From Calendula officinalis (lineage: Eukaryota > Streptophyta > Magnoliopsida > Asterales > Asteraceae): 64,000 nucleotides of DNA. Numbering within the stretch: the stretch's first letter is position 1; every line of letters begins with the position of its first letter. The position numbers and the translations under genes were made by a program. Positions 51,170 through 63,360 of the stretch are shown here, piece after piece. A model generated the notes under the pieces. It saw only the letters and a program-made list of their open reading frames with translations, had not been told where the DNA came from and made no database searches. The stretch is from assembly GCA_963853835.1 (NCBI GenBank), contig OY970824.1, forward strand, positions 75,836,372-75,900,371, given 5' to 3'.

Positions 51170-51415
51170 TTTTTGGAAACGGCAAATGAAATAACGGAAT
51201 CCTACTCGCAATTTTTCAGCGAGCAACCCGAGTTCGAGCTCCGCATAAGCGGGCAAACCCAGCCCCCAAAGGGATTTCCAAGGAAAATTCCTCATATGTG
51301 TCCGTGTGAGGTGTGAGTAAAATTACGCTAATGCGACGCTCCCAAAGGGAATCGAACCCACGACCTGCAGCTCACATGGGTATAAACCCGGTGCCTCAGA
51401 CCAGCTAGGTTGACC
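51170..51415 (-). mobile_element. tRNA-derived SINE
   Basis: The plus strand begins poly-T, then GGAAACGGCAAATGAA (complement of a TTTGCCGTTTCC tail). The minus-strand head has an A-box-like AACCTAGCTGGTCTGAGG and a B-box-like GTCGTGGGTTCGATTCCC. It is the same tail class as the SINEs at 38353 and 54601. Confidence 0.8.
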
Positions 51416-51429
51416 ATCATTGACAAAAA

Positions 51430-52407
51430 AAAAAAAAAAAAAAAGAGCAACAAACCAAATGTGAATAAATTGATAATGAAAAAAGAGCAACAAACCAAAT
51501 GTAATGAGCACCGTAACCCAATATGAAGAATAACACCCTAAATCTTATACACAAAATAAAGCGTAAAGCTAAAGTCTCTAATCGATAATCGATAATAATA
51601 ATGACAGAACTAATGAAAACTTTGCTTTTGTACGACTTGTTAGAGGTTTCGGGTTTTAAATGTTGTGACTGTTTACATCTTAACTCCGTCGTCTATCAAT
51701 ACGTTCACCAGGGAATAGTATGCACTTTCTCTTTACACGTATGACTTTCTACATCTTAACTCACTCATACCCTTAATTTAAAGCTATTGGATATCGTTAT
51801 CGTTGTTATTGTTGTCCTTGCACGTACTCCGTCCGCACGGTACTTATACATATCAATAATATCACATTTAAAACCATATTATAAACACAGTTAGTATAAT
51901 ATACAAGTTAGTTTAATTACGATGATATACAAGAATCTTCATTTTGTCATAAAATTGCTTCAAAAATTATATTTTTAATTACCAAGATAATTTGGCAAAA
52001 CATATGTATAATCATTAATTCCAGAATATGGCCATTTCTAGAAAACTTGGCAAAACATACGTTTCTAAAATAATATATGAAATAATGAGGTTGTTAGTTT
52101 ATAAAAATTTCACAAAATCTAAATGCATTGTTTCTTTAGAAAGTGTATGGGTGAGGGAACAAGCAGAGTCATGCCCACAACCTAGACCGCCAAAAATATA
52201 CTTTTTTTTTCATAATTGTGTTAAAAGTGGGTGAACTCTTAGGTGGTGTTTGTTTATGACTTAATGGACTTAATAGATAAGTTACTTAATGTAGAAAGTC
52301 ATCGATTTATAATTGATAACGCATACACAATCTATGTTCAAATATATATTGCATTTAACCTTTGGACCAATGATCAGACATTAAAGCATTCATATGTGTA
52401 CCTAACA

Positions 52408-52438
<31 letters not shown>

Positions 52439-53180
52439 GAACGGCATGTGTACCTAACTAGTTAGTAGTTTGTATTGAAGTGCATATGGCTGTTGGAACC
52501 AAGTACGATAATTAGTCCTACTATGTTCACATATCCCTTCAATTGGGATTGATATGTTCCAGACTGCAAAGGGCGTAATAACTTCAGAACTTTGATGTCT
52601 CTGCATCGATATATTTAGAATTGGTTCATCAAGGAAGACATTACTCGTAACTCCATCATCACATACTCTCACATTTTAAACCAATTTAACCATTATCACA
52701 ACATTAATCATTATCGTAACAATATGATGCCGAGAGACAATAATAATTGATGAGCAGTGGTCTATGATTCTTTCTTGCATCATGCACAAAAGACATACAG
52801 TAATTGGCTTCTATAACTCTTCGTTAGCTTGTATTACACGTCTTTGATACTAATAAACGCACCTTTGAAATCTCATTTTTATAACATGACTTCAAATAAT
52901 TTCATGCCTACTTCACATTACCTAGGTTTTTTAAAGGATGCTCACATTTAGGATGAAATCCTCCAAAGTCATCAAATTTTACTCGTGATATACGCCCTAC
53001 TTCATTGAACAATATTATTTAGCAACTTATCTATGTAAAACTTTAAGACTAGTTAAAGTGCTTAAAGAAAACTAATTATTTGATTTTACACTTTTAGTTA
53101 TTGCATACCACATGATTACTTTTTAAAAGTAATTTCAAACACCACACCTTGAATATTACACTTTCGGGCTTTAAAAACAT
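51430..53180. other. No gene seen; poly-T tract at 52409-52438
   Basis: AT-rich sequence. At 52409-52446 a run of about 30 T followed by GAACGGCATG marks the 3' tail of another, heavily truncated retroposon on the minus strand. No other structure supports a call. Confidence 0.5.
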
Positions 53181-53183
53181 ATA

Positions 53184-53483
53184 CTTTCTCCGATTCAAAA
53201 TAAGTGATACATTTTGCTTTTCACAGTTCTTAAGTCAAAAAATTATATTGATGGTTAAATTAGATTAATTGAATAATTAGTGGGGAACAAGTTTTATACT
53301 TTTTGAATAAAGTGAGATTAATTATGTTTAAAAATAAAAATAAAGGTAAATTAATCATTTCACTTTATTAAAGTAGATTATTAATAAATAAGAATCCCAC
53401 TATTTTTTGTCAGATAATTGTTCAAAATATATCACTCATTTTAATTTACCATAAAAGGTAAAGTGATTTTGAATTGGAGGAAG
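53184..53483. mobile_element. Stowaway MITE
   Basis: Ends CTTTCTCCGATTCAAAATAA and the complement ...TTTTGAATTGGAGGAAG, flanked by TA on both sides. The interior resembles the elements at 15144 and 26487. It lies about 310 bp upstream of the DUF1195 gene start. Confidence 0.8.
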
Positions 53484-53791
53484 TATACATTTGGGCCTAG
53501 CAGTACTATTTCCAACGATTAACGAACATGATGGTGATGTTATCCCCAAATCTTCAAATTTGACAATCTGAAATCACTTTGTATTTCTTGAACAAAATCA
53601 ACGTGTTAGCGGTGAAGGATCGATCCAAGCTGTCTCATAACTATTGTGTGCATGTCATTCCATCATCTTTTGAGCAGTGTGTGTGATATTCTCAATCTCA
53701 AAAACCTCACACAGTTTCCATCAGATGAACACTGTTTAAATTAAGCGATTTTCATTTCAATTTCTTACACTTTCTTCAAATCCGTGAAGAT

Positions 53792-55546
53792 ATGAGGGAT
53801 GATGAATCCCTACCGGTATCAACACCTACAACAATACATTCATCATCGGTATTGATTTCTAATAAAAAGGAAACCCTAGATTCTAGTATATTTAGAAGAG
53901 GCCGGTACAAGTATTGGGCACTCGCCGCCATTATCCTCCTTGCATTCTGGTCAATGTTTACCGGAACCGTCACCCTCCGCCTCTCCGTCGGCAACCTCAA
54001 CCATTTATCCGATGACATAGCCGGTCGAACTCCTATATATGACGATTTCGACGTCCTTGTTCGTTCGTTTTCCTATCTCTGTGTGTATCTGTGTGTTTAT
54101 TCGAATTGATTGATCTGATTTCTGTTTATGATTAGGAAATAGAGGAACGAGAGAAAGTGGTGAAGCATATGTGGGATGTATACACCAATAGTCGTAGGAT
54201 CAAATTACCTCGATTCTGGCAGGAAGCATTTGTGGCTGCTTATGAAGATCTAACAAGTGATGCACCTGAAGTGAGAGAAGCTGCCATATCTGAAATTGCT
54301 AAGATGTCATTGCATTCTATTGATCTTGAACCTCCCCCTCTACAATCAACGGTTCGTACTGTATCTAAAGCCCTAAATTCCGTTATTGTAGTGATATAAA
54401 TGCGACATCAGAAAGCATTAAACTTCAACTGATTGCATTAATGGTAGTGTGTACATTGTTAACAGTAATTGCCATATCATTATTGTACTTTGTGCTTGTG
54501 TGACCATACAAAGCTGTGTATGATTAACACCGTGTAATAGGATGTCTTTTATTAGAGAAACACATATATGCATATAAGAACTTGATTTAGAGAAACACAA
54601 AGCTGTGGGGCTAGCTCACTTGGCTAACATGGAGTAAAACTAACAAGGAGGTCTTGGGTTCATTCCCAAACATAGGAGGTTTATATGTAATTATTTGCCG
54701 TTTCAAAAAAAAAAAAGAAAAAAAAAGTAACATTTAGACCTATAACCCTGCTATGATGTTAAGAGATCTGTCAACCATATTGAACTCCAGAGCATAAAGG
54801 TTGAAGTAACCGTATATAACAATTACTTGATTTCCTTTTAGGTAAACATTGATGATATCTCTAGTTCTCTACATTCTTTATAAGTTCCCACACTACAGTT
54901 AGTATATATTTACTACAAATATCAATTGGTAATTATTGTAGTAGCGCTTATATTTTCATTTTCTGAAAACTCAAATTTTATTAGCAGTTTTCTTTTAATG
55001 GCAGAGGTAACATAATTCTATGTACGGTTTGACCTCAAACACTTTTTGCCCCAAATTTTAATTGTTTTACATAGAGTAACTAGGTTCAAAACCTGTGTGA
55101 TACACTGTGAGTGTACTTAAATTTTCAAAGTGTGTGAAGTATAACTACAAAAATCATATTATATCAGTAACAATCTTATGTTATGTCTAAACTGACTTGA
55201 GAGTTACGAGGTTTATGCACTTAAAATGCAAATCTTGACCCGTTTGACTTGTTTGGCCTTTTTTTTGCTATTTTTATGTGTTAGACATGTTAATGACAAT
55301 ACATAACCTGTAATTATTCTTTTATACCTCAAGGGGTTGTTTAAATAATTTTATAATTTCTCTATCCTATGTGCTGAAATTCCCTGATCCTCTCTGCATC
55401 TTGATGCTTAAAAATAATGATATATAGATAATTTTTGTAATTTATGCTGATGTAAATTGCTTTGATGGTTGCAACAGAATTTACAAGAATTAAGTTTAAG
55501 GCATGCACAGCAGATTAAGGGCGGCCATTCGTTGAAATTGAAGTAA
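53792..55546 (+). CDS. DUF1195 single-pass membrane protein
   Basis: Three exons (53792-54058, 54136-54351, 55478-55546), all phase 0, give 183 residues. After a Ser/Thr-rich N-terminus there is one transmembrane segment (YWALAAIILLAFWSMFTGTV, residues 41-60). Then come EIEEREKVVKHMWDVYTNS, LPRFWQEAFVAAYEDLTSDA and AAISEIAKMSLHSIDLEPPP, which match the plant DUF1195 family of unknown function. The last exon (NLQELSLRHAQQIKGG) is short and lies after a 1.1 kb intron that contains a SINE. The last exon is assigned by phase and splice sites and is less certain than the first two. Confidence 0.85.
54601..54728 (+). mobile_element. Short SINE in the last intron of the DUF1195 gene
   Basis: The head GGGGCTAGCTCACTTGGC acts as an A box, GGTCTTGGGTTCATTCCC as a B box, and the tail is ATTTGCCGTTTC followed by poly-A. 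About 125 bp. Confidence 0.8.
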
Positions 55547-55700
55547 GTAGTGAAGAAAAAAGATATCACCATTCTTTTATAGAGGCTAAATCTTTGCAAT
55601 TAGTAAAACCTAGTTTTCAGAACCACACACATGTTGTTTACACCACACACTTTGTATTTATTTCTTTTTTTTAGGAATCAAGTTTCGTTTATTTTGTTTC

Positions 55701-55919
55701 CATCATTGTGATTTTTTTTGTTTTGTTTTGTGATCAAATGAATCAAGAAATGAAACTAGAGCTTACTAATCGCCATCATTGTCATTTTTTTGTTTTGTTT
55801 TGTGATCAAATGAATCAAGAAATGAAACTAAAGCTTACTAATCGCCCATCATTGTCATTTTTTTGTTTTGTTTTGTGATCAAATGAATCAAGAAATGAAA
55901 CTAGAGCTTACTAATCGCG
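55701..55919. repeat. Three-copy 73-bp minisatellite
   Basis: Units start CATCATTGT at 55701, 55774 and 55847. Each has a T-rich TTTTGTTTTGTTTTG part followed by TGATCAAATGAATCAAG and AAACTAGAGCTTACTAATCG. Units differ by one or two bases. It lies just downstream of the DUF1195 stop, in its possible 3' UTR. Confidence 0.85.
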
Positions 55920-57474
55920 CTGATTTGATTAATTGATGTTCATTTACATTGCCATAATTTCTGGTTCAAGTTACGATTTTGTCCTTGGCCATTACAATCC
56001 TGCCCCTGTATTTCTTGCTTTCTGCAAATTGCATCTATGCTCAGTCATTGCACTAACAAACTCTAGTCTCATTGTAGAAGATCTGCACTTAAAGTTACAT
56101 AACAATAACTAAACCAAAATTCAATATATTTAACAGCACATAATATTAAATTTTAAATAACTTTATCCCGTTGATATATAATTACGATTACATAATAGTA
56201 TTACTTAAATAAGAAATGGATAACAGTTAACTGATATTATGTGCGCGCGCCATACGGTGTATGATTAAATATGCGACTACGTGTGTGTATCTTAGAGGCC
56301 GTTAAAAAGGGTTCATACGATGATGGCGGTCAATATAATCATTTCATCCTAATCTAATGTTTATGCAAGATGTGTAGACAAACATTTCTATTACTTAATC
56401 ATCAAGACGAAAATTTATAAAAAGGGAAAAACTTTTGTCTTGTCTCTTTTAACTTTTATGATAAAAGGTAATTTATAAAATTAAATGAGTAATGGTATTA
56501 ATTCCTACCATTTAATATTATTTATAATTCATACTCATTAAATGAATACATGTGTCAAAATCAAACGAGGAGAAATAATTAGTGGATTACACTTTTCAAA
56601 TTAAATTACCAAAAATATAACTAGAAGAGTTAAAATGTTTTTAAAGTAAAAAATTTACATAAAAGGAGCCCTACAAAACGAAGCTAAACGCAAGTTATGG
56701 TAATCAATCATCTTGATTTCAATAGTATTGAAATCAATCATCCACACGAGTTTTAACATATTCTTGAAACGGAAGAATACACAGATCCGTTTTCTCTATT
56801 AATGCGTGAATACAAGAACACAGTTTTAAAAGTTCTTCACATGCCATTTTAACATGATTAATTGATAATTGAAATTAAACCATAATACAATAATTGTGAA
56901 ATCAAATGCTAAAAAGTAAAAACCATCTATGGTAATCAATAATCTTGAAATTGAATGTATAAATTTACATAAAAGAAGGAACCCTACAAAATTAAGCTCA
57001 ATTTTGCTCGAATTCATTCAGACAAAGAAAGATTCATCAGATATAGATTTGTGGTGTTGTGTTTTTTATAAAGAAGGGTTGTTGATTTCTACAGAAAATC
57101 ATCCGCGTAAGAGAACGGTTATTTGACTAAATTAAGTCAAAATTGGACAAAGGTTATGATCAGAACAGGGCAACAAAATGATAACTTACGTAATTAGAAC
57201 TTAAGAGTTGAAAATTGTTTATCTAATTAGCGCTATTTTAAATAGCATAAACAAATCTAAACTATATTTCTTACGTTCCATTATATTATAACTTTACGCA
57301 AAACGCTCAAAACTTATGATAATCTCAATTCTCACATTCAGTTAATCAAACACACATTAGTATACAATATGAAAAGGCAAGTTTATCGATATGGATTATT
57401 TTAAGCAGTCGTTCAAAAAACAATTTTATTAATCATCGTATAATATCAATTATCATTAGTTCGAACAAATTATG
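55920..57474. other. No gene seen
   Basis: AT-rich intergenic sequence. Small frames near 56929-57126 have no features of a real gene. GATTACCATAGATGG-like sequence recurs, but I cannot define an element. Confidence 0.5.
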
Positions 57475-58549
57475 CTCCAGGCATGCAACAACACGTGCCC
57501 TCCGAACATCTGGCACCCAGGGGCGGTATCAGACAAATTCTTAAAGGTGGGCAAAATTTTGGAGTGTTTTTTGAGTGAGGTTTTATTTAAAGTCAAATCA
57601 TAAACCAAATCAAATCAGTTTTAGTTTAAAGAAAGTCTAAGCGTAAACTAAATTAATCAAAATCACGTGTTAGTTAATTCGAGAATAAAAATTCTATAAT
57701 TTGGTAATATAAAAAATAGATTACAATTTTTTATAGTGGTAGATTTCGCATACACAGTTTATGTTCTTAACTCATATTTGTATTCAGTTTTGTTATAACG
57801 TTTAAGTAAGTTTTTAAAGTGTTCATATATAATGATAGAGACTAATATGTCACTGGTTAAAATATATGTGTGATCAAATAAATTATAAGTATAATATTTT
57901 TAAATTAATAAACCTAGGGTAAAATGAATCAAAAGAAAAGAAAATTTTAATAGGTAAAAGAAACATTAAAAATGGAAAGAAAACAAAAATTTTAAAAATA
58001 CATATGTATATGGAAGAGATTTAAACTAAATGTTATATGTTTTAAGATACATGAGTTAGCCACTGAGTTAATATATGACGTGTATTAGTTAGCGCTCATA
58101 TATTGTGTATATTTGGATGAATCAAGTCAAAAAATAAACCGACCTCTAAAAAATTTATACTAATCGGAAAAAATTTGAGTTGGGCAGATGCCCACCCTGC
58201 CCACCCCTTGGTACCGCCCTTGCTGGCACCAGTAGTGGATTGACAATATTTCGTACACTCGCTATTGATTTTACATGTGGGAGGAGGACATAGGACAGAT
58301 CCAGGATTCCTAGCAGGAATCATACGAAAATCCACGCAAACTCTAAAAACGCATTCCCCATGTGGCCTAAAACCATGCACCGTTACTCCTGTCACTATAA
58401 GCAAAAACACATTTATTATCAACAAAGTAAAGATATATTAAACTAAAAGCACCCGAAATTGAATGTACAGCAATTAGAATGATGATAACTTACTTGCAAT
58501 CATTAATATAAGTGACAATAACAACGTTGGATGGCACGATTTTCCCCAT
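57475..58549 (-). pseudogene. Cysteine-rich secreted peptide gene cut by a hAT element
   Basis: On the minus strand, exon 1 (about 58494-58549) has a hydrophobic signal-like stretch (LLLSLILMIA) followed by a GT donor. Exon 2 begins about 58395 and carries cysteines in the pattern CX4C...CX5CX5CX3C (GECVFRVC, LCPPPTCKINSECTKYC), like plant defensin-like or nodule-type cysteine-rich peptides. After TTGA the frame enters a hAT element (57518-58222). On its far side, after the target duplication, the frame resumes with four more cysteines including CCC and a stop near 57476. The ATG at 58549 is also one base out of frame with the signal stretch. The gene is therefore broken at two places. The family assignment rests on the cysteine pattern only. 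Confidence 0.6.
57518..58222. mobile_element. Non-autonomous hAT element with 8-bp target duplication
   Basis: Ends CAGGGGCGGTATC and the complement of CAAGGGCGGTACC form terminal inverted repeats. Perfect 8-bp direct repeats CTGGCACC lie at 57510-57517 and 58223-58230, the hallmark of hAT insertion. The 705-bp interior is AT-rich and has no transposase. Confidence 0.92.
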
Positions 58550-59214
58550 ATCTAACCACACAACAAATAACTTTTAAACGTGTTTTTTCTTCTTCTGAAA
58601 GACGGAAATTATTATGCTTGAGAAAGTTCAAGATGGGGTCTCCTTTTATATACATCATGGACTCCTTTGATACACTGCGTGATACTTTTAAAAAAAATTG
58701 AAATCTTATTAAAAAATATATTCCAAAAATATTAGCTTTACCAATTAGGCAATTATACAAACATTAATCATATGGTTTGACAGCTATTATTTATTTTCGT
58801 ACAAGAGTACTAATTATTTCAAATTCGTCATGTTTCATAAAATAATAACATTTTTAAAAAATCGTTTGATCATGATTTGCTCAATAATAATTTTATTTCC
58901 ATAAAAAATATAATCTAAATAAACAATTGTACCTTTAAATATAATTTTATTCCAAAACAAAAATACCAAATTTGAGTTTTTTACAAAAATAAATTATTTC
59001 TTAAACAAATCACCACCCTCTCCTCTGTTATTGATATAAGTCCCATTCTTCTTCTTATAAAAGCCCAACTTCATGAGCACACAGGCCCAAATGAGAAAAA
59101 GGCTCCTTGATAACCGAAATGACGAGACAGCCCTCGAGATTTATCATTTTCTTCCCACCAACATTCTGATAAACCCTGATAACGTCTCCGCTCTCCAGCA
59201 TCTTCTACTCGAAA

Positions 59215-60299
59215 ATGATGAAAGCTTCATTCAGGGGAAGCTACGATGCCGACAATTCCGACGCCACCGGCTCCGTCGTAGTTAACGCCGGCGACATTAA
59301 CCTACGAGCTTCCACGACCAGAGAGACCTTCGTCAACGGTCCTTCTTTAAACGGCCTTACTCTATCAGTAGAAAACCCTGGATTCTTCACCGTAGACTAT
59401 AACGTCCCCAAAAAGGTATTAATTAATAATTTCGTCTGAAATTCAACTCAATTTCCAATTAATTTGAGCTAATGCTTTGATTTCATATGTAATTAGGATG
59501 TACGATTTCAGTTCATGAATTCCGTTAGGGTTAAAGGAAAGCCGTTAAACTTGACGTACACACATTCATTGGTTGACAAGCGGACGGCGTTGGATGGTAC
59601 GCTTTTGTTGGATACTAACCATAAGGTTTCGGCAAGCTACGGATTCGAGCCTAGGAATTGTAAGGTTAATTACAGTTATGTGCATGGAGGTGCGATGACA
59701 GTTGAGCCTAGTTATGATTTTGCTGATAATTCGTGGGCGTTAGCAGTATCAAGGAGAATTAATGATGATAGTGTGGTTAGGGCTTCTTATAAGTCGGCCA
59801 CTAGTGTTTTGGGGCTGGATTTGAAACAGAATTCGTTTGCTGGTGGTAGCTTTAAGGTAAATTATCTTTGAACATTTCACTAGAGTTATTTGATGTAATT
59901 TGTGTAAATTTTGAATCTGCTATATCTGTGACTGTGGGCTTGGTATTGAGATCATTAGCTTATTATTTCATCCATATAAATGCAATGAAATTTTAGGTTT
60001 GAAACAGTTGAACTTAGAACAGTCAATATAGTTTCTATCAATGGAGATGTTTTAGAGTAACTGAAGGACCTGCAAACAAATACATTCTTGCTATGTATAA
60101 AAAGCAGGGTTGAATGCTAATGTATATTGATATGTTTCTTTATGCTTTTTGTATGGGAATTGAATGAAAGAGGAAAGTGAAATAATATACTTGACACTTG
60201 GTTCTTTATGTTATCCAGGTTACTGCATCTGTCAATTTAGCTGAGGAGAAAAAGGTGCCAAAATTAACTGCTGAGAGTATCTGGGATTTTGACATGTAA
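59215..60299 (+). CDS. OEP24: Outer envelope pore protein 24 (OEP24), chloroplast
   Basis: Three exons (59215-59415, 59497-59856, 60219-60299), all phase 0, give 213 residues, the usual OEP24 length. [48 protein letters not shown] and [20 protein letters not shown] match the family. OEP24 is a beta-barrel of about seven predicted strands in the plastid outer envelope, forming a channel for triose phosphates and other small solutes. The start is one of two adjacent ATGs; [13 protein letters not shown] aligns with the known N-terminus. The gene converges with the YUCCA gene, stop codons 170 bp apart. Confidence 0.94.
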
Positions 60300-60469
60300 T
60301 TCCTGCAATTCATTTTGTTAGTATGTTTCTCTTTCTTTTTATAAAAATGTCAGGGTAATTCTTGTATAAAAAATGTCATGCTGAGCATTTTGCTTCATAT
60401 TTTCATTAGCAACTACTTTGATACAAGGACACATCTGAGTTTTTGTTAAATTTCAAAATCAACCTTATG

Positions 60470-61905
60470 CTACATATTACTAGGGCTGATCTTTGAGCGC
60501 ATATGCTTCTTATAAGAATTCCACTGTCTTGCAATATCTTCTGCTGCCTTTTCTGCATCAATTGAAGCTCCAAATAAGCCTTGACCCGTGAATCCGATGC
60601 CGTAAATTCCTTTTTTGCCCTTCATGTTACTCACCCATGAACTTTTTGTATTATTACTAGCACCTTGTGACAAACTTTCCTCCTGCAAGGAAAAATAATT
60701 GATTAACCAAAAATAGAGAAAACTAAATTTATTAATTTATTATGCTGCATAATGATGCATTTGAGTAATTTTACCTTTAACCATGAAGCTACATTGCTTG
60801 TATAACCAGTGGCTAGGATTACCGAATCAAATTCCTCTACTTTTCCATCCATGAATTCCACACCCTTGTGTGTGAATCTTCTAACTTCACCATCTACCTA
60901 TCAAATCCAATTCTAAAAATTTAACTAAAAAAAGAACATGGTTCAAATTGGCAAATATATGATTTACCTTTATTTGACCAGATTTTATCTTAGATAACGA
61001 CCCATGATCTAAAACCGGGGTTTTCCCAGTTACCTTCTTGAGTTTAAGAGGTCCATATTTTGGTCTTACAATCCCAACTCTACTTGTGTCCCCAAGAAGC
61101 ACCCGAGAAGATAAAGTCAACAACCAATCAACAAATGTTAAAGGAAACAACCTTAACAAACCAACCGCAAACCCGAAAGACGATCTTCCTAGTATATCTC
61201 TAGGCAATATATGCAACTGCAAACATATGTAAATTCATCAAATTAATATTTTTATAAAATAAATAAAATTATAGAATGTTGATGTTTTACCTTACGTCTT
61301 ACAACCAAAGAAACTTTAGCACCATTATGACACAAATTTAGACTAATCTCCATTCCCGAATTCCCACACCCAACAACCAAAACTTTTCTTTCTCTAAACT
61401 CAACCCCGTTTTTATACTCGCTACTATGAATCACTTTCCCGCCAAAAACCGATAACCCGTCAATTTCCGGGACAGCCGGAGCGGCATTATCTCTGGTGGC
61501 TATAACCACCCACCTGCAAAGAAACTCCAACCCGTTAGCCACCACCCACCAAACAGAACCGGCAACATTGTATTCCGCACTCTTAACCTCGTAACCAAAC
61601 ATAGGATTTATAGAAAATCGTTTGGCATAAGCATCTAAGTAAGTGATAAACTGTTGTTTCGAGGGGTATTTTGGGTAATCTTTAGGAAACTGCATGTGAG
61701 GAAGTTGACAAAATTTCTTGGGTAAGTGAAGCTTTAAGGAATCATAAGATCTTAATCTCCATAACGATGCTATACAGTTTTCTTTTTCGAGAATCAAAAA
61801 GGGTACCCGTTTTTTACTAAGGCATGCGGCTATAGCCAGCCCCGAAGGTCCAGCACCCACAATTAATGGCCCTGTGAGCCAAACCCGCTTTAAACCCGTG
61901 TCCAT
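60470..61905 (-). CDS. YUC: YUCCA-type indole-3-pyruvate monooxygenase
   Basis: Four exons (61291-61905, 60968-61216, 60775-60897, 60470-60682), all phase 0, give 399 residues. The FAD motif GAGPSGLA lies at 17-24, the FMO-type [12 protein letters not shown] at 154-165, the NADPH motif GCGNSG at 179-184, and [13 protein letters not shown] in exon 3. YUCCA enzymes oxidise indole-3-pyruvate to the auxin IAA. The length and the [15 protein letters not shown] block suggest a YUC10/11-like member; the subgroup is uncertain. At 136-140, where the family normally has ATGEN, this copy has ATRDN: the glycine of the first ATG-containing motif is arginine. Everything else looks intact. Confidence 0.92.
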
Positions 61906-63360
61906 GGTTTGCTAGAACCGGAACGGTATGAATGAGAATGAGTATGTAGGGATTATTAGTTATGGTTAAGTAGTGGTATGAAATAGTTTTTTGGCACCTA
62001 CTCGTGTCATGTCTCGTATGCATACTTTGAATTTGTTTATCAATGATGTGTTTGTTGTTCTTTGATGTATTTCTGTTTAAAGAATTATGCTTGTTATGAG
62101 TGGATAACCCAATAAAAGACTGACCCTAAGCGATTTTCTCTCCAAATATGGATCGAGTTATTGGGTGATAGTGAAGTACGTACGGCTAGAGAGCACATAC
62201 GATTGGTACTAGAAATTGATTAGGACATTTTAAGTATTAGGTTTTATGTTTGTTATATTTGTCATGAAACATCATGATTGATGATGGATTCTGTGTGGTG
62301 GGGATTTTCGTTAGTAGGTTTAGCTTTTGTCTTTTATGTGTTTGGTTGAGGTTTATCTATTTTGGTTTTGAGGTTACAGCTTTAAAAGAGTGAAGTTGAA
62401 CTCCATCACAATACAAACAAAAACTCTTTAAATTAATAATGTCATGATCGAAGAAATTTATTGATTTAGGAAGTTATTAATTTATCAATAACTTAATAAT
62501 TATTAATTTAAAAAGTTTTTAAGTAATTATACTGTACATATCAAACAAAGAGATAAATTAGCCTATGCCGCTTAAGATTACGTTGCAACGAATCTTGGGA
62601 GTCAATGTAAATTAGAGATCAGCTCCAAAATAGACTTGAACTTTACAGGAAAACAAATAATGATTGAATCATATTTTAATAAAGTGTGTTATATTTTTTT
62701 TTTCTAGTTTCTATTAATTATTAATATATGATTTTCTTAGGACCGAAAATTATAAAGGGATCTCCTAAAAAATTATTATCTTATTATTTTATCGAGTTTT
62801 TCAATTTTTTTACATTGACCCAAGTCGGGACTAATTTATTATTATAGAGATTTTATTAAATTACCGAGTGTTATTTTAAAAAGTTTTTACTGTATTAACA
62901 AAAAATATCATGTAATTTAAGAAAAAGTGTATGTATTATACTGTTAAATCAATATATATTTATCATGTAACTATATCTTTATTGATTGAATTATTAAGTG
63001 GATAATAATTTTAGGATATATCAAAAATAAAAGATGAACCGGATTAACTGGTATCTTGATGATAGCTTTAAGATGATATTTTTAGTTTTGTTAAGGAAAG
63101 AGACGTGTCTCTGCCCAAAGATTGCCAACTTTGGTTTAGTTAACGAATGTATTACGAAATGGTATGTGATATTGATATAATTGCATCATGTTAGGATCAT
63201 TTCGTTTTCGTATGTTACTTGGTTGAAGCTTGTAAGATGAATAGTGGTTCAAAACTGGAGGAGAAATATACATCCACATCACATGTATTAATACGACAAC
63301 TGGACGATGGCTAGTAAATTTTGCCTATGAAGGGAAGTTGATGTGATACAAGTTTGTTTG
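61906..63360. other. No gene seen; YUCCA upstream region
   Basis: AT-rich sequence that should contain the promoter of the minus-strand YUCCA gene (first few hundred bases). I see no further gene, RNA or mobile element that I can support. Confidence 0.5.

Noticed and set aside
59073..59285. Upstream ATG at 59073 as the OEP24 start
   Set aside because: It is in another frame. The family alignment and exon phase support the ATG at 59215.
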